This document shows positions 41,916 through 50,350 of a DNA stretch of 64,000 nt, piece after piece (position 1 is the first letter of the stretch; each line of letters opens with the position of its first letter). This stretch comes from Aliidongia dinghuensis. Its GTDB lineage: Bacteria; Pseudomonadota; Alphaproteobacteria; ATCC43930; CGMCC-115725. The notes under the pieces were generated by a model, which was not told where the DNA came from, ran no database searches, and saw only the letters and a list, made by a program, of their open reading frames with translations. The translations under genes and the position numbers were made by a program. Where the stretch lies: positions 1-64,000 of the forward strand of contig NZ_BMJQ01000014.1 in assembly GCF_014643535.1 (NCBI RefSeq), in the 5' to 3' direction.

Positions 41916-42956
41916 CTATGAGGACAGCGCCGCCGGCCGGATGCAAGTGTCGGGAACGCCGCTCCGGGTTGCGGCGAGCAGGCCCGCGAGAATGCCTTCG
42001 CGCACGCCCCGGTCGGCGACGCGCAGCCGGCCCACCTTCCAGGTCCGGCAGATCGCCTCGAGGATGGCGCAGCCGGCGATCATGAGGTCGGCGCGGATGG
42101 CGCCGATGCAGGGTTCGAGCGCCCGCTCGGCAGCGCTCATGCCGACGAGCCGCCGGGTGATCCGGCGGATATCCGGGAAATCCAGCACCGTGCCGTCGAC
42201 CCGCTGGCGCTCGTAGCGCGGCAGGCCAAGGCGCATGCCGGCCAAGGTCGTGACCGTGCCGGACGAACCCAGCATCTGCACACCGCCCTCGGCCACTTGG
42301 GCGGAAATACCCCAGCGGCGATCGAAATCGGCAAACGCGTCGCGCACCGTGTCGACCATGCGCGCGAACACCGCCGGTCCGGCACCGTCTGAGAGTTGCG
42401 CCTGGTAGCGCTCGGTGAGCGAGACGACGCCCAGCGGCAGCGAGATGACGTCGCGAATCTCGGTCTCGACGCCGCTGCCGTCGACGCCGGGATTGACGCC
42501 GACCCACAAGAGCTCGGTCGAGCCGCCGCCGATGTCGAACACGACGGCATGGGGCCGGGCAGGGTCGAGCAGCGGCGCGCAGCCGGCAAGCGCCAGGCGC
42601 GCCTCCTCCTCCGTCGGGATGATCTCGAGCTCGAGCCCCGTGTGCTCATGAACCCGCGCCAGGAACTCGCCGCAATTGGCCGCCCGGCGGCACGCTTCGG
42701 TCGCAACGAAGCGCGCGTGGGTCACTGCGCGGTGGTCGACCTTCTCGGCACAGACCAAGAGGGCGTCGATCGTCCGCGTCATGGCCGCTTCGCTCAAGAC
42801 GCCGCTCGCCTGCAACCCCTCGCCCAGCCGCACGATTCGGGAAAAACTGTCGACCACGCGCAACCGGTCGCCTGCCGGCCGCGCGATCAGCAGCCGACAG
42901 TTGGTGGTGCCGAGATCGAGGGCGGCGAACGTCTCGCTGCGCCGGAAAAAATTCAT
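41916..42956 (-). CDS. Ppx/GppA family exopolyphosphatase/pppGpp phosphatase
   Basis: This 346-residue member of the actin-like ATPase superfamily has LDLGTTNCRLLIARP at the N-terminus and FDIGGGSTELLWVG in the middle. It lacks the extra C-terminal domains of long E. coli Ppx, as is common in alphaproteobacteria. It removes phosphate from polyphosphate or pppGpp. The pairing ppx-rlmE is conserved in this class. Confidence 0.92.
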   Translation of the reverse strand: MNFFRRSETFAALDLGTTNCRLLIARPAGDRLRVVDSFSRIVRLGEGLQASGVLSEAAMTRTIDALLVCAEKVDHRAVTHARFVATEACRRAANCGEFLARVHEHTGLELEIIPTEEEARLALAGCAPLLDPARPHAVVFDIGGGSTELLWVGVNPGVDGSGVETEIRDVISLPLGVVSLTERYQAQLSDGAGPAVFARMVDTVRDAFADFDRRWGISAQVAEGGVQMLGSSGTVTTLAGMRLGLPRYERQRVDGTVLDFPDIRRITRRLVGMSAAERALEPCIGAIRADLMIAGCAILEAICRTWKVGRLRVADRGVREGILAGLLAATRSGVPDTCIRPAALSS

Positions 42957-43131
42957 CCCGCCTCTCCCGTGTCGCCCCGAATCCGGATCGCGACCGGCTC
43001 AAGCATGCCTAGAGATGACGGGATGCGCAATCCGCGCAACGCTGATCCGAAGGAAAGAGCTTTCGCCCCGGCCCGACCCATGCTAGTTACCCGCCCCGTC
43101 AGCGAGGCCAACGCCGCGTCGCATCGCGCGT

Positions 43132-43205
43132 TGGGGGATCGTCTAATGGTAGGACAGCGGATTCTGACTCCGTCAATCCAGGTTCGAGTCCTGGTCCCCC
43201 AGCCA
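43132..43205 (+). tRNA. tRNA-Gln (CUG anticodon)
   Basis: The 74-base gene folds as a complete cloverleaf. The acceptor stem pairs TGGGGGA with TCCCCCA, the anticodon loop TTCTGAC carries CTG, and the T arm contains GGTTCGAGTCC. The CCA end is encoded. It resembles E. coli tRNA-Gln in anticodon stem and loop. It marks the boundary between core genes and a patchy accessory stretch to the right. Confidence 0.95.
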
Positions 43206-43371
43206 ATGCGCTGATAAATCTTAAATTTTTCGCCTATACCCTAGCATGCTGGGAATGCCCCCCCATCGCGCGACTCCACCACAGTGGAGCAGCGATGCAG
43301 GTTGGCTCGGCTGGCAGGGCTTCATCATTTCCGATAGCGCGGCCCCTCGAGCCCCCCGGGAGGCCGTTCGG

Positions 43372-44283
43372 CTATGGCGGCAATGCTTCGAGCCGGCGCC
43401 GATCTTCGGCCGCTTCGGCCAACAACCAGTTGCGGAACATCGTGATCTTCGGCTGAGCCGACGTCGCCTTGGGGCAGACGATCCAGTACAGCTTGGACAG
43501 CGGCAACGACAGCGCGAAGGGCGCCACGAGACGCCCGTTGATGAGGTCCCAGGCTGCGAGGGCGGTGCGAGCAAGCGCTATCCCCTCCCCATCGACCGCG
43601 GCGTCGATCAGCATGCTCGCGTGATTCAACACCGGACCATGCATGAGGTCGACGGTGCCGACGCCGGCGGCTTCGAGCCACTTCGACCAGTCGTTCCGGT
43701 CGTCGAGATGCAGCAACGGAAATTTGAGCACGACTTCCGGATCGGCGACGCGGCGATCCGCGATCAGCTTGGGGCTACATACCGCGAACAACTGCTCCGG
43801 GCCCAGGCGTACGGCATCGAGCCCCGGCCAATTTCCATCGCCATGCCGGACTGCGAGGTCGACGTCCTCCCGCGCGAAATCGACATGATGCATGGTCGCG
43901 GAAATTCTGAGATCGACGTCCGGATGCGCCGCGCCAAACCGCCCAAGCCGATGAACCAGCCACTTGGCGGCGAAATCGGGTGATGTGCTGACCGTCAGAG
44001 CGCGCGAGCTTTGGCGCTGTACCAGGTGATGCGTGCCGACGGCAATCCGGTCGAGCGCATCGCGGATGACGGCAAGATATTCGCGACCGGCCTCGGTGAT
44101 GATCAGCCGCTGGCGCTCACGACTGAAGAGCTTGAGCCCAAGTTCCGCCTCCAGCGCCTTGACCTGATGGCTCACCGCCCCCTGCGTCACGCACAGTTCC
44201 TCGGCGGCCCGCGTGAAGCTCTCATGGCGCGCAGCGGCCTCAAATGACTTGAGGGCGTTCAGCGGCGGCAGGCGGCGCAGCAT
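43372..44283 (-). CDS. LysR family regulator, GcvA-like
   Basis: This 303-residue protein begins LRRLPPLNALKSFEAAARHE, the hallmark of GcvA-type LysR regulators, followed by HTH CVTQGAVSHQVKALEAELGL and a substrate-binding domain. It is divergent from a DUF1127 gene. GcvA-like proteins in alphaproteobacteria control varied targets, so the name gives no function. Confidence 0.9.
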   Translation of the reverse strand: MLRRLPPLNALKSFEAAARHESFTRAAEELCVTQGAVSHQVKALEAELGLKLFSRERQRLIITEAGREYLAVIRDALDRIAVGTHHLVQRQSSRALTVSTSPDFAAKWLVHRLGRFGAAHPDVDLRISATMHHVDFAREDVDLAVRHGDGNWPGLDAVRLGPEQLFAVCSPKLIADRRVADPEVVLKFPLLHLDDRNDWSKWLEAAGVGTVDLMHGPVLNHASMLIDAAVDGEGIALARTALAAWDLINGRLVAPFALSLPLSKLYWIVCPKATSAQPKITMFRNWLLAEAAEDRRRLEALPP

Positions 44284-44413
44284 GGCTCGACTTCATTAGA
44301 AAATCTCAGGAACGATAGAGAAAGCATGCTTTGCGGGCAATTCGAATTTGCTCGTATTGGATAGCTCCTCGGCCATCGGCCTGCATGTCGGTGGCCGCGC
44401 AGGAGGCTTAAAA

Positions 44414-44659
44414 ATGCTGCGGAATCATTTCTCCGTCGCGGGATCATCCCGGCCGGCGGCTGGGATTGCAGAGACGGATCTGCCCTGCCATCGGCCGCTC
44501 CCTTTCCCGAGCCAGTTTGCAGAGACCTTGCGTCTCTGGCTCCGGCGGAGCCGGACGCGGAAGCACCTCACGCAACTCGAAGACCCGGAGCTACGCGATA
44601 TTGGGGTGTCTCGCGCCCAAGCACTCGCCGAGAGCCAGAAGCCATTCTGGCGGCCCTAG
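44414..44659 (+). CDS. DUF1127 domain small protein
   Basis: This 81-residue protein ends in a DUF1127 domain (RLWLRRSRTRKHLTQLEDPE, LRDIGVSRAQALAESQKPF). Short Arg-rich DUF1127 proteins are known in alphaproteobacteria as regulators of phosphate and carbon metabolism and RNA turnover. AGGAGG lies 8 bases before the ATG. It is divergent from the GcvA-like gene and may be its target. Confidence 0.85.
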   Translation: MLRNHFSVAGSSRPAAGIAETDLPCHRPLPFPSQFAETLRLWLRRSRTRKHLTQLEDPELRDIGVSRAQALAESQKPFWRP

Positions 44660-44663
44660 CTCG

Positions 44664-44700
44664 GAAAGGGTGAGCCGACAGCAGCCGAGGCCCTTTCTTT
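44664..44700 (+). terminator. probable terminator after the DUF1127 gene
   Basis: GAAAGGG (44664-44670) pairs with CCCTTTC (44691-44697), followed by TTT. The hairpin begins 5 bases after the stop codon. The loop is 20 bases and could hold a further small stem. Confidence 0.5.
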
Positions 44701-44760
44701 GCGCCGGGCCCGAGATCCCGTGCCGTTTCGATGATTATCGATTCAAACGGTGATAAGAGA

Positions 44761-44789
44761 GATCCGCCTTGAGGTGGATCGCTCAAGGA
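44761..44789 (+). promoter_or_regulatory. two mutually exclusive hairpins over a ribosome binding site
   Basis: Hairpin A pairs GATCCGCC (44761-44768) with GGTGGATC (44773-44780) around TTGA. Hairpin B pairs CCTTGAG (44767-44773) with CTCAAGG (44782-44788) and would cover AAGGA, the ribosome binding site of the gene at 44797. Only one can form at a time, so translation may be switched at RNA level. Confidence 0.45.
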
Positions 44790-44796
44790 CCTTGGC

Positions 44797-45579
44797 ATGA
44801 TCCCTCGCGAGCATGATCCGGACGCCTGCCCCACCGGCACGCCAGGCCACGACGGCTCCTGTGCCTGCTGCGAGCTCGGACGCCGCCGGTTTCTCGCCGG
44901 CCTCAGCGTCCTTGGCACCGCCGCGATGGCCGGTCCGCTGCTCGGCACCTCGGCTCGAGCGGCCGTTCCGGGGCCCCAGGTTTCGGTCACGCCGCTCAAC
45001 GCGCGTCCGGCCTTCGACCGGTCGAAAGACATCCCGTGGCTCGGCCGCCTGATGGCGTCCGGCCAGTCGAACCTCAGCCATGGCGCCGCCGGCCACGTCG
45101 TGGGCGTCACGTCCGCGACCTTCGTCTTCCGTTACAACATCTCCCTGACCGCTCGGCGCTTCTACGATCGCGTGCAGGGCTACCCCCGCGCGATCGAGCT
45201 CGCGTACGGCACCAGGGACGTCACGGTCTATATTGCCCGCGAGATGAGCGAGAGCCAGTGCGCGTACGACGCCGTTGAGACACATGAGCTGAAGCATGTC
45301 GCGGTCGACCACGAGCTGGTCCAGACACAAGGCGCGCTTCTCAAGGAACGCGTCAACCGTATCGCGACGCAAATGACCCTGCTCGAAGCCTCGTCCAGCG
45401 AAGCGCTTCTGGAAAAGTTCGAGACCCAGCTCAACGCAGGTCTCACCGACCTGTGGGCCAAGTTCTCCAGCCAACGCGTCGACGCGCAAGCCAAGATCGA
45501 TACGCCGGCCGAATACGCCAGGACCGCCGTCGTATGCGGCGGCGTCATTCCGCGCATCATCGTTCAGCACGGCCATTGA
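44797..45579 (+). CDS. Tat-exported protein with HExxH motif, unknown family
   Basis: This 260-residue protein has Cys11, Cys22, Cys24 and Cys25 before a twin-arginine signal (GRRRFLAGLSVLGTAAMAGP). The mature part has THELKHVAVDHEL with His163, Glu164 and His167, which fits a zinc-binding metalloprotease site, and long helices after it. I do not recognise the family; the closest idea is a DUF922-like putative protease. It is expected in the periplasm. A possible RNA switch precedes it. Confidence 0.6.
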   Translation: MIPREHDPDACPTGTPGHDGSCACCELGRRRFLAGLSVLGTAAMAGPLLGTSARAAVPGPQVSVTPLNARPAFDRSKDIPWLGRLMASGQSNLSHGAAGHVVGVTSATFVFRYNISLTARRFYDRVQGYPRAIELAYGTRDVTVYIAREMSESQCAYDAVETHELKHVAVDHELVQTQGALLKERVNRIATQMTLLEASSSEALLEKFETQLNAGLTDLWAKFSSQRVDAQAKIDTPAEYARTAVVCGGVIPRIIVQHGH

Positions 45580-46072
45580 GCAGGGCGTTGACCCGACGCT
45601 GGCCAGGCCTTCGAATGTCGATCCGAAGTATCACCCGACGGGTGGTTACAACCGAGGTCTAGACGCGCGGAAAAGCAAGAGCCGACCGGCACATCCCCCG
45701 ACATAGGCCGGACATACCGCATCCCCCTGACGAGAAGCTTTGATCTTTTGCCGAGGTTGTACTTTCCGACACAGCGGCAAGTGCGCCTTTGACCAACGAA
45801 GACATGGGGCATGCCGTCGCCCCGCCATCAAAGTACACGACAGCTTCGGACGGCACATATCCGCCGGTTGTATTGCAACAATCAATTAAAACTGACCAGG
45901 ACCAAAGTAGTTCATGACAGCCGGACGCGCCCAATAATTTCAAAAGCCCAGTTGAAATATTTCCAAATTTAAGCTATTTATTTCAACAGACTGCAGTTGG
46001 GCAGGGCGGAGATTATTCCCCGTCGCCCTGTGACGACTTCGCCCGCCGCTGGCAGCCCGCCGGAGGTGGTCC
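45580..46072. other. AT-richer intergenic region without a supported gene
   Basis: Nearly 500 bases with no convincing coding sequence; overlapping frames on the minus strand lack ribosome binding sites and family features. The right end is clearly AT-rich and holds an inverted repeat GTTGAAATA (45951-45959) and TATTTCAAC (45979-45987), possibly a regulatory site for the gene at 46073. Confidence 0.5.
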
Positions 46073-47356
46073 ATGGGCCGTCATATTTGGGTTCCATCGC
46101 TTGGATTGTGCTCGGTCATGCTGCTGGGTGGCGTGGAGGCCAGCTGCTATGACAATGCCCTCTATCGGGCGCGCTACGCCTCGCCAACGATGGGGCAACC
46201 CGGCGTTGCCGCAACACCGGCCGTGCCGGCACCTGGAGCGGCACCTGCCGCAAGCGGCGGCACGGCGCCCCAGGTCTCCGCGTCGAATGCCTCGGCGTCG
46301 ACGGCTCCAACGGCAACTGCCCCGACGTCGACCGCCCCAGCGCCGACCTCCCAAGCGGTGACTGTTGCCGCGTCAACGACCGCGGATCCAGCGGCTGGTT
46401 CCGCCGCTCTGCCACCACTCAATCTGCCCGTGCACGAAGACTGGTCGTCGGCGCAATGTCCCGATATCGCCGTCACCTTCAGCGGCCATGCGCAGCCGTT
46501 GCACTCGAACCTGGCGGACACCGCCATGTTCCAGGAGGCGCGTCAGTTCCACGACCGCGACTACTACGAAGTCGCCGAGTGCTTCTGCACGAAATACGGC
46601 AACCTGTCCCAGACGACGAAATCCGACGCCGACGCGGTGATGACCGAGACCGCACAACAATTCGCGACCGCGTCGCGCATGCGCATCCGCAGCGCCATCT
46701 TCGTCGAGGACAGCCCGCTCGGAAAATACAGTGAATTCCAAGCGGCAGCACAACCACCGTCTGCGTCCGCGGCCGCCCTCAGGACCTATTGGCGCGGCCA
46801 ATGCTCCATGCGCGTCGAAGCGATCTGGGATCCGGCAACTTCAGCCCGCGCCCTGCAATTCCTCGATTCGCTCCATGAGACCAAAGCGGCAGCGGCGGAT
46901 AAAGCCGCGACGGCCGCGACCGACGCCGACCCGGGCATCTCTGTTGACGACCCTGCCGCCATAAAGGCCGAGCCGACCGATCTCGCGAGCCAGCTCGAAC
47001 GACGGCACAAGGAGCTGACGAGTGGCACCGCCGCCGCAAAGGCACAGGTGAACGATCCGCCCAGCTCGCTCGAGCGGCCGCACAAGGAGCTGACGAGCAC
47101 CGCCGCCGCCACGAAGGGAGAGGCGAACAATCTCACCAGTCGGCCCGAACACCGGCACAAGGAGCTGACGACCACGACCGTCATCGCCCCGCCTTCTGCC
47201 GCTACTGAGACTTCGTCATCCACCACCGCCACCGGGGGGGCGCTGCCGGCGGACACGGCATCGCGCCTGCAACACTTGAAGGAACTCCAGGACAAGGGGC
47301 TCATCACAAAGCAGGAATACGAGACCAAGCGGCAGACGATTCTCAACCAGCTATAA
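46073..47356 (+). CDS. exported SHOCT-domain protein with internal repeats
   Basis: This 427-residue protein starts with a hydrophobic signal-like segment (VPSLGLCSVMLLGGVEA) and an Ala/Pro/Thr-rich linker to about residue 115. A central domain (residues 120-270) has several Cys and no known match. Three exact-length 25-residue repeats containing HKELT follow at residues 300-374. The C-terminus is a SHOCT domain (LKELQDKGLITKQEYETKR). SHOCT helps oligomerisation. Function unknown; the ribosome binding site GGAGGTG supports the start. Confidence 0.7.
   Translation: MGRHIWVPSLGLCSVMLLGGVEASCYDNALYRARYASPTMGQPGVAATPAVPAPGAAPAASGGTAPQVSASNASASTAPTATAPTSTAPAPTSQAVTVAASTTADPAAGSAALPPLNLPVHEDWSSAQCPDIAVTFSGHAQPLHSNLADTAMFQEARQFHDRDYYEVAECFCTKYGNLSQTTKSDADAVMTETAQQFATASRMRIRSAIFVEDSPLGKYSEFQAAAQPPSASAAALRTYWRGQCSMRVEAIWDPATSARALQFLDSLHETKAAAADKAATAATDADPGISVDDPAAIKAEPTDLASQLERRHKELTSGTAAAKAQVNDPPSSLERPHKELTSTAAATKGEANNLTSRPEHRHKELTTTTVIAPPSAATETSSSTTATGGALPADTASRLQHLKELQDKGLITKQEYETKRQTILNQL
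46970..47194 (+). repeat. three tandem 75-bp coding repeats
   Basis: The units start at 46970, 47045 and 47120. Each contains CACAAGGAGCTGACGA (at 47006, 47081 and 47156), while the rest has diverged. The spacing keeps the reading frame, giving 25-residue repeats in the SHOCT protein. Confidence 0.85.
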
Positions 47357-47556
47357 CGCGTAGACACCGTCTCAGCAGCGTGTTCCCGCGCCTGGCCGGC
47401 TGCGGGTCGGGCGTGATCCCCGTGGAGCGCGCGGTTTGAGAGATCGTCAGATTTGGGAGCGCGCGGGACCGGCGGGCGGAGCCTGCCGGCCCGCGGCAAG
47501 CACGCACGTCTCCGCCAGCCGGCGAGACGAGCCCAGGTGCGACCTTGTCGATCCAG

Positions 47557-47839
47557 TCAGTCGCCCCATTGACTGACGTCGCGGAAGTTATGCCCGCGCT
47601 CCATCCAACCCGCATTCCAGTTGGCGAAATGCACGCCAGTTGGCGAAATGCACGAAGGTCGCGACCGGCACGCCGTAGGCTCCCCCGGCAAAGGAGTCCC
47701 GGAAATGCGTAACGATATCCTGACCCGCCCCCATGGCTGAGGCCCATACATCGTCCGTTCGTGGATTTGCGACGCTGATTAATAAGCGACCGGCAACTCG
47801 GGCATGATTTCGATCCTCCTCGATACGCCAAGGCCGCAC
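47557..47839 (-). pseudogene. small gene broken by a 19-bp tandem duplication
   Basis: From a GTG at 47839 the frame gives a plausible protein (RLLISVANPRTDDVWASAMG, then FAGGAYGVPVATFVHFANW). The 19 bases 47617-47635 are exactly repeated at 47636-47654, which shifts the frame. Removing one copy would restore a frame ending NAGWMERGHNFRDVSQWGD at 47557. The start lies 10 bases after the stop of the papain/transglutaminase-like gene. No family was recognised; it could have been an immunity or chaperone partner of that protein. Confidence 0.5.
47617..47654. repeat. 19-bp perfect tandem duplication
   Basis: CCAGTTGGCGAAATGCACG occurs twice without spacer. Nineteen is not a multiple of three, so the duplication shifts the minus-strand reading frame running through it. 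Confidence 0.95.
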
Positions 47840-47848
47840 CGCGCGGTG

Positions 47849-48532
47849 CTATCGAACGCTGCACATCACAAGCTGCCGGTGCTGGAGGGTATAGTTCAGC
47901 GGCGAGATCGATTGCCCGCCTCCGAATATCTCCTTGCGCTCATCTGCCCATTTCTGCATCCGGGCGGCCCACTCCCGCTCGTAGACTGCAGCGTCACAGG
48001 CGATATGCGCCCAAGGATCGCAAACAACCACGTCCGCTGCGAACGGGAAGCCTGCGCCATAGGCGCCGGGCGCCCTGGCCGATCCGAGAATCACGAAGCA
48101 GTGGGTGCTGGGCGGGAAGAGTTGCACGAGTTCGAGCTGTCGCCAGCCGTCGGCGCACAGCTTCTCGAATGCGACGATGGCGTATTCCAGGCAATTCCCG
48201 GTGCCGATGGCACGCACGCGCGCTGCGTAGGCCTGTATGTCGCCCCAACTGGCACTCCCCGCCTCAAGCCTGCTTATTATCGCGCGACCGGCCTCATTCC
48301 GGATTTGCTCAGTCAGCAGGCCCGCGTTCTCGATCGTCCTGTCTACCGTGCTCGGCTTGAACTTTTCCGGCGCATAGGGCTTCTCGGGTATCGTCACCGA
48401 CTGGACGCGCGCCTTGTTGGCCGACTTCCGTGAGAGGGCGGCACGCGTCAGCGTCATGGCGATGTGCGCGCCGGCGCCTCGACCGAGCTCGATGAAGCCG
48501 CGCGGCGCCTCGACCAATCGTGTATTGCCCAC
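47849..48532 (-). CDS. papain/transglutaminase-like cysteine enzyme domain protein
   Basis: This 227-residue protein has a C-terminal domain with GTGNCLEYA (Cys114), THCFVILG (His144) and VVVCDPW (Asp172). The order and spacing match the Cys-His-Asp triad of papain/transglutaminase-fold enzymes, as found in some secreted effectors and polymorphic toxins. No signal peptide is visible. The N-terminal 60 residues are basic and unstructured, which would suit a secretion signal. Substrate unknown. Assignment to the fold is from motifs only. Confidence 0.55.
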   Translation of the reverse strand: MGNTRLVEAPRGFIELGRGAGAHIAMTLTRAALSRKSANKARVQSVTIPEKPYAPEKFKPSTVDRTIENAGLLTEQIRNEAGRAIISRLEAGSASWGDIQAYAARVRAIGTGNCLEYAIVAFEKLCADGWRQLELVQLFPPSTHCFVILGSARAPGAYGAGFPFAADVVVCDPWAHIACDAAVYEREWAARMQKWADERKEIFGGGQSISPLNYTLQHRQLVMCSVR

Positions 48533-48598
48533 GGATCACCTCAAACGATTTGCCTCGAAGCTTACGCGGCCATCGGTGGTGAATAACATAGCTCCGCA

Positions 48599-48613
48599 GC
48601 CTGCAGTTTAGCG
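48599..48613 (-). promoter_or_regulatory. shared upstream element, copy 1
   Basis: On the minus strand CGCTAAACTGCAGGC lies 67 bases before the gene starting at 48532. The same 15 bases lie 48 bases before the gene starting at 49893. A related CGCTAAGCT lies 34 bases before the gene starting at 49347. Confidence 0.4.
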
Positions 48614-48756
48614 CACCGGCTTCAGTCCGTCAGGGACCAATGCGAAGAGGGCCCGATCAGCGCGATCACGACGCAATGAACCAAGTCGGGCCTTATCAGC
48701 TTTTGCACCGGGCGACCGGGTGCTCGCCAAATCGCCCGGCTGAACGCCGTCCGCCG

Positions 48757-49347
48757 TCAGGTGCCCGAAAGCGCGTCGAGATGCTGCATCCAGCGGCCGA
48801 CCGGCACGTTCGGCCGCTGGACGAAGGCCTCACGGGCGAGACCGGTCGGCCTGTTGCTGTCCAGGTCGCGAAGGCCGGGAATGAAATATTGCGGCACTTC
48901 GCGCCCCGGCCAGGCGAGCGGCCGATCGCCCTCGGGGCCGTCAAAGACGGGGACGCCGATGCCGCGGAACGTGCCGAGCGGCCCGCAGGTGATGACCTGG
49001 AACACCAGGTCGAACACGCCATACCGCTCGGCCACGGAAAGCTTGTAGCGGCCGAGGGACTGCAACTCGATGCCGGTGATGCGCGCCGACGCGCAGATGT
49101 CGAGGAAGGCCTCGTCGGACATCCACCAGGGGCTGCTCAGATTGATCTCGTCGGGGACGGCGCCGCGGGCGCTCGTCGAGTGGCCGATGCGGAACAGGAC
49201 CGAGCCACGCCGGATCTTCATCTCCCGCAGATCGTGGATCCCGCCCTCGGCCCGCCGCTGCGCCTCGTCCCAGCCCATCGCCTTGGCACGCCAGCGCTCG
49301 AGCCGTTTGGGATCAGCAAATTCGGCTTCGTTCAGGACCCCCAGCAT
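48757..49347 (-). CDS. hypothetical protein
   Basis: This 196-residue protein has no signal peptide. Its most striking part is RRGSVLFRIGHSTSARGAVP followed by SSPWWMSDEAF, which loosely recalls the Arg and Ser-x-Trp elements of ADP-ribosyltransferase-like folds; this is only a hint. Good coding character and isolation from other frames support a real gene. It lies between two other unknown minus-strand genes and may share their promoter type. Confidence 0.6.
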   Translation of the reverse strand: MLGVLNEAEFADPKRLERWRAKAMGWDEAQRRAEGGIHDLREMKIRRGSVLFRIGHSTSARGAVPDEINLSSPWWMSDEAFLDICASARITGIELQSLGRYKLSVAERYGVFDLVFQVITCGPLGTFRGIGVPVFDGPEGDRPLAWPGREVPQYFIPGLRDLDSNRPTGLAREAFVQRPNVPVGRWMQHLDALSGT

Positions 49348-49461
49348 CGGCTTCTCCGTCTAGATACGCAGAAGCCGAGCTTAGCGCAGGAATGCGTCAA
49401 TTGAACAACCCTGAAGGGTACGACGCGGGCGGCCCCACCGTCGTTCACTCGAGGGGGCCTT

Positions 49462-49893
49462 TTAAAAGATGTGATCGCCGGCATTGACATGACCGATGGC
49501 CGGGATATCGACGACACGTGCCGCCTCGTCGATGCCGGTGACGGCATAGATCCGGTTTCGGCCATAGTCATGCAGATAGCCCATGTAGCCTGCCGGCGGA
49601 TGGGTGACCCTGGCTGATTGATGGAGTTCCCCGCTCTCGAAAAACCACCTGACGATGCGCTCCTGGTCCTGCCTGTCGAAATGCAGGTTGGACCTGACGG
49701 TCAGGGTCGTGGCGATCTGCCGCCCGCTCAAGGTATAGAAGCCGTGGATCGTCTGGCAGCCGGCGGGCACCGCGTCTCCCCCATCGGGGGTCCATTCGCG
49801 GTCGCGCCCGGCAACAAACCGAGAGCCGCCGCCACCGTCGCTGTTCATGAGCTTGTTAAGGCGGGTGAACTCGTTATCGTCTTCGCCCGCCAT
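49462..49893 (-). CDS. hypothetical protein
   Basis: This 143-residue acidic protein has no membrane segment or known motif. The middle (HGFYTLSGRQIATTLTVRSN) looks like beta strands and the C-terminus (GIDEAARVVDIPAIGHVNAG) like another strand-rich part. An identical 15-base element lies upstream of it and of the gene at 48532. Function unknown. Confidence 0.55.
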   Translation of the reverse strand: MAGEDDNEFTRLNKLMNSDGGGGSRFVAGRDREWTPDGGDAVPAGCQTIHGFYTLSGRQIATTLTVRSNLHFDRQDQERIVRWFFESGELHQSARVTHPPAGYMGYLHDYGRNRIYAVTGIDEAARVVDIPAIGHVNAGDHIF

Positions 49894-49940
49894 GCCCAGG
49901 CCCTCGCCTTTGGTCGGTTCGACAAGCTCTTCTGCTTGCC

Positions 49941-49955
49941 GCCTGCAGTTTAGCG
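49941..49955 (-). promoter_or_regulatory. shared upstream element, copy 2
   Basis: Identical 15 bases to 48599-48613, here 48 bases before the gene starting at 49893. The distance fits a promoter or activator site. Confidence 0.4.
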
Positions 49956-50023
49956 AGATCTGCGACCTATGGGCGAGTTGAAAGATATCCGCCTTCCGCC
50001 AAGGCTACGGCCATCGGTTCAGT

Positions 50024-50350
50024 CTACCGACGCGCGCCCAGCTGGTTCAGCACCTCGCGCGGGATACGATAGTGGCGGATGACATCGTCACGGTCGCGCA
50101 GGCCGCAGAGCTCGCGATGGACGAGGAAGCCCCAGACGGCATCCGCCGCGGCAGCGACGAGTTCGGCGCGCGGCACAGGTCCAGCGCCGGTCGCGTCAAA
50201 TTCGCGCAGCCGCTCGAGCGCCGTCTCGACGTCGCGGCCGCCGCGCCCGAGGGCTGCCGCCCGCTCGGCCAGAAGCTCGACCTCGAGCACATCGGCGCCG
50301 GTCTCGGACGCCGGCTTTGTCGAAAGATTTTGCGGCATGCGGAACGTCAT
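50024..50350 (-). CDS. DUF6665-like small protein
   Basis: This 108-residue helical protein contains ELLAERAAALGRGGRDVETA, then ADAVWGFLVHRELCGLRDRD and IRHYRIPREVL, a pattern I associate with DUF6665 proteins of alphaproteobacteria. Function unknown. The start at 50350 was chosen because the conserved part begins soon after; an upstream ATG adds unrelated residues. It stands alone between unknown genes. Confidence 0.65.
   Translation of the reverse strand: MTFRMPQNLSTKPASETGADVLEVELLAERAAALGRGGRDVETALERLREFDATGAGPVPRAELVAAAADAVWGFLVHRELCGLRDRDDVIRHYRIPREVLNQLGARR

Noticed and set aside
45659..45943. Minus-strand frame of 94 codons in the AT-rich gap
   Set aside because: No ribosome binding site, unusual Cys/Ser-rich composition and overlap with other equally poor frames.
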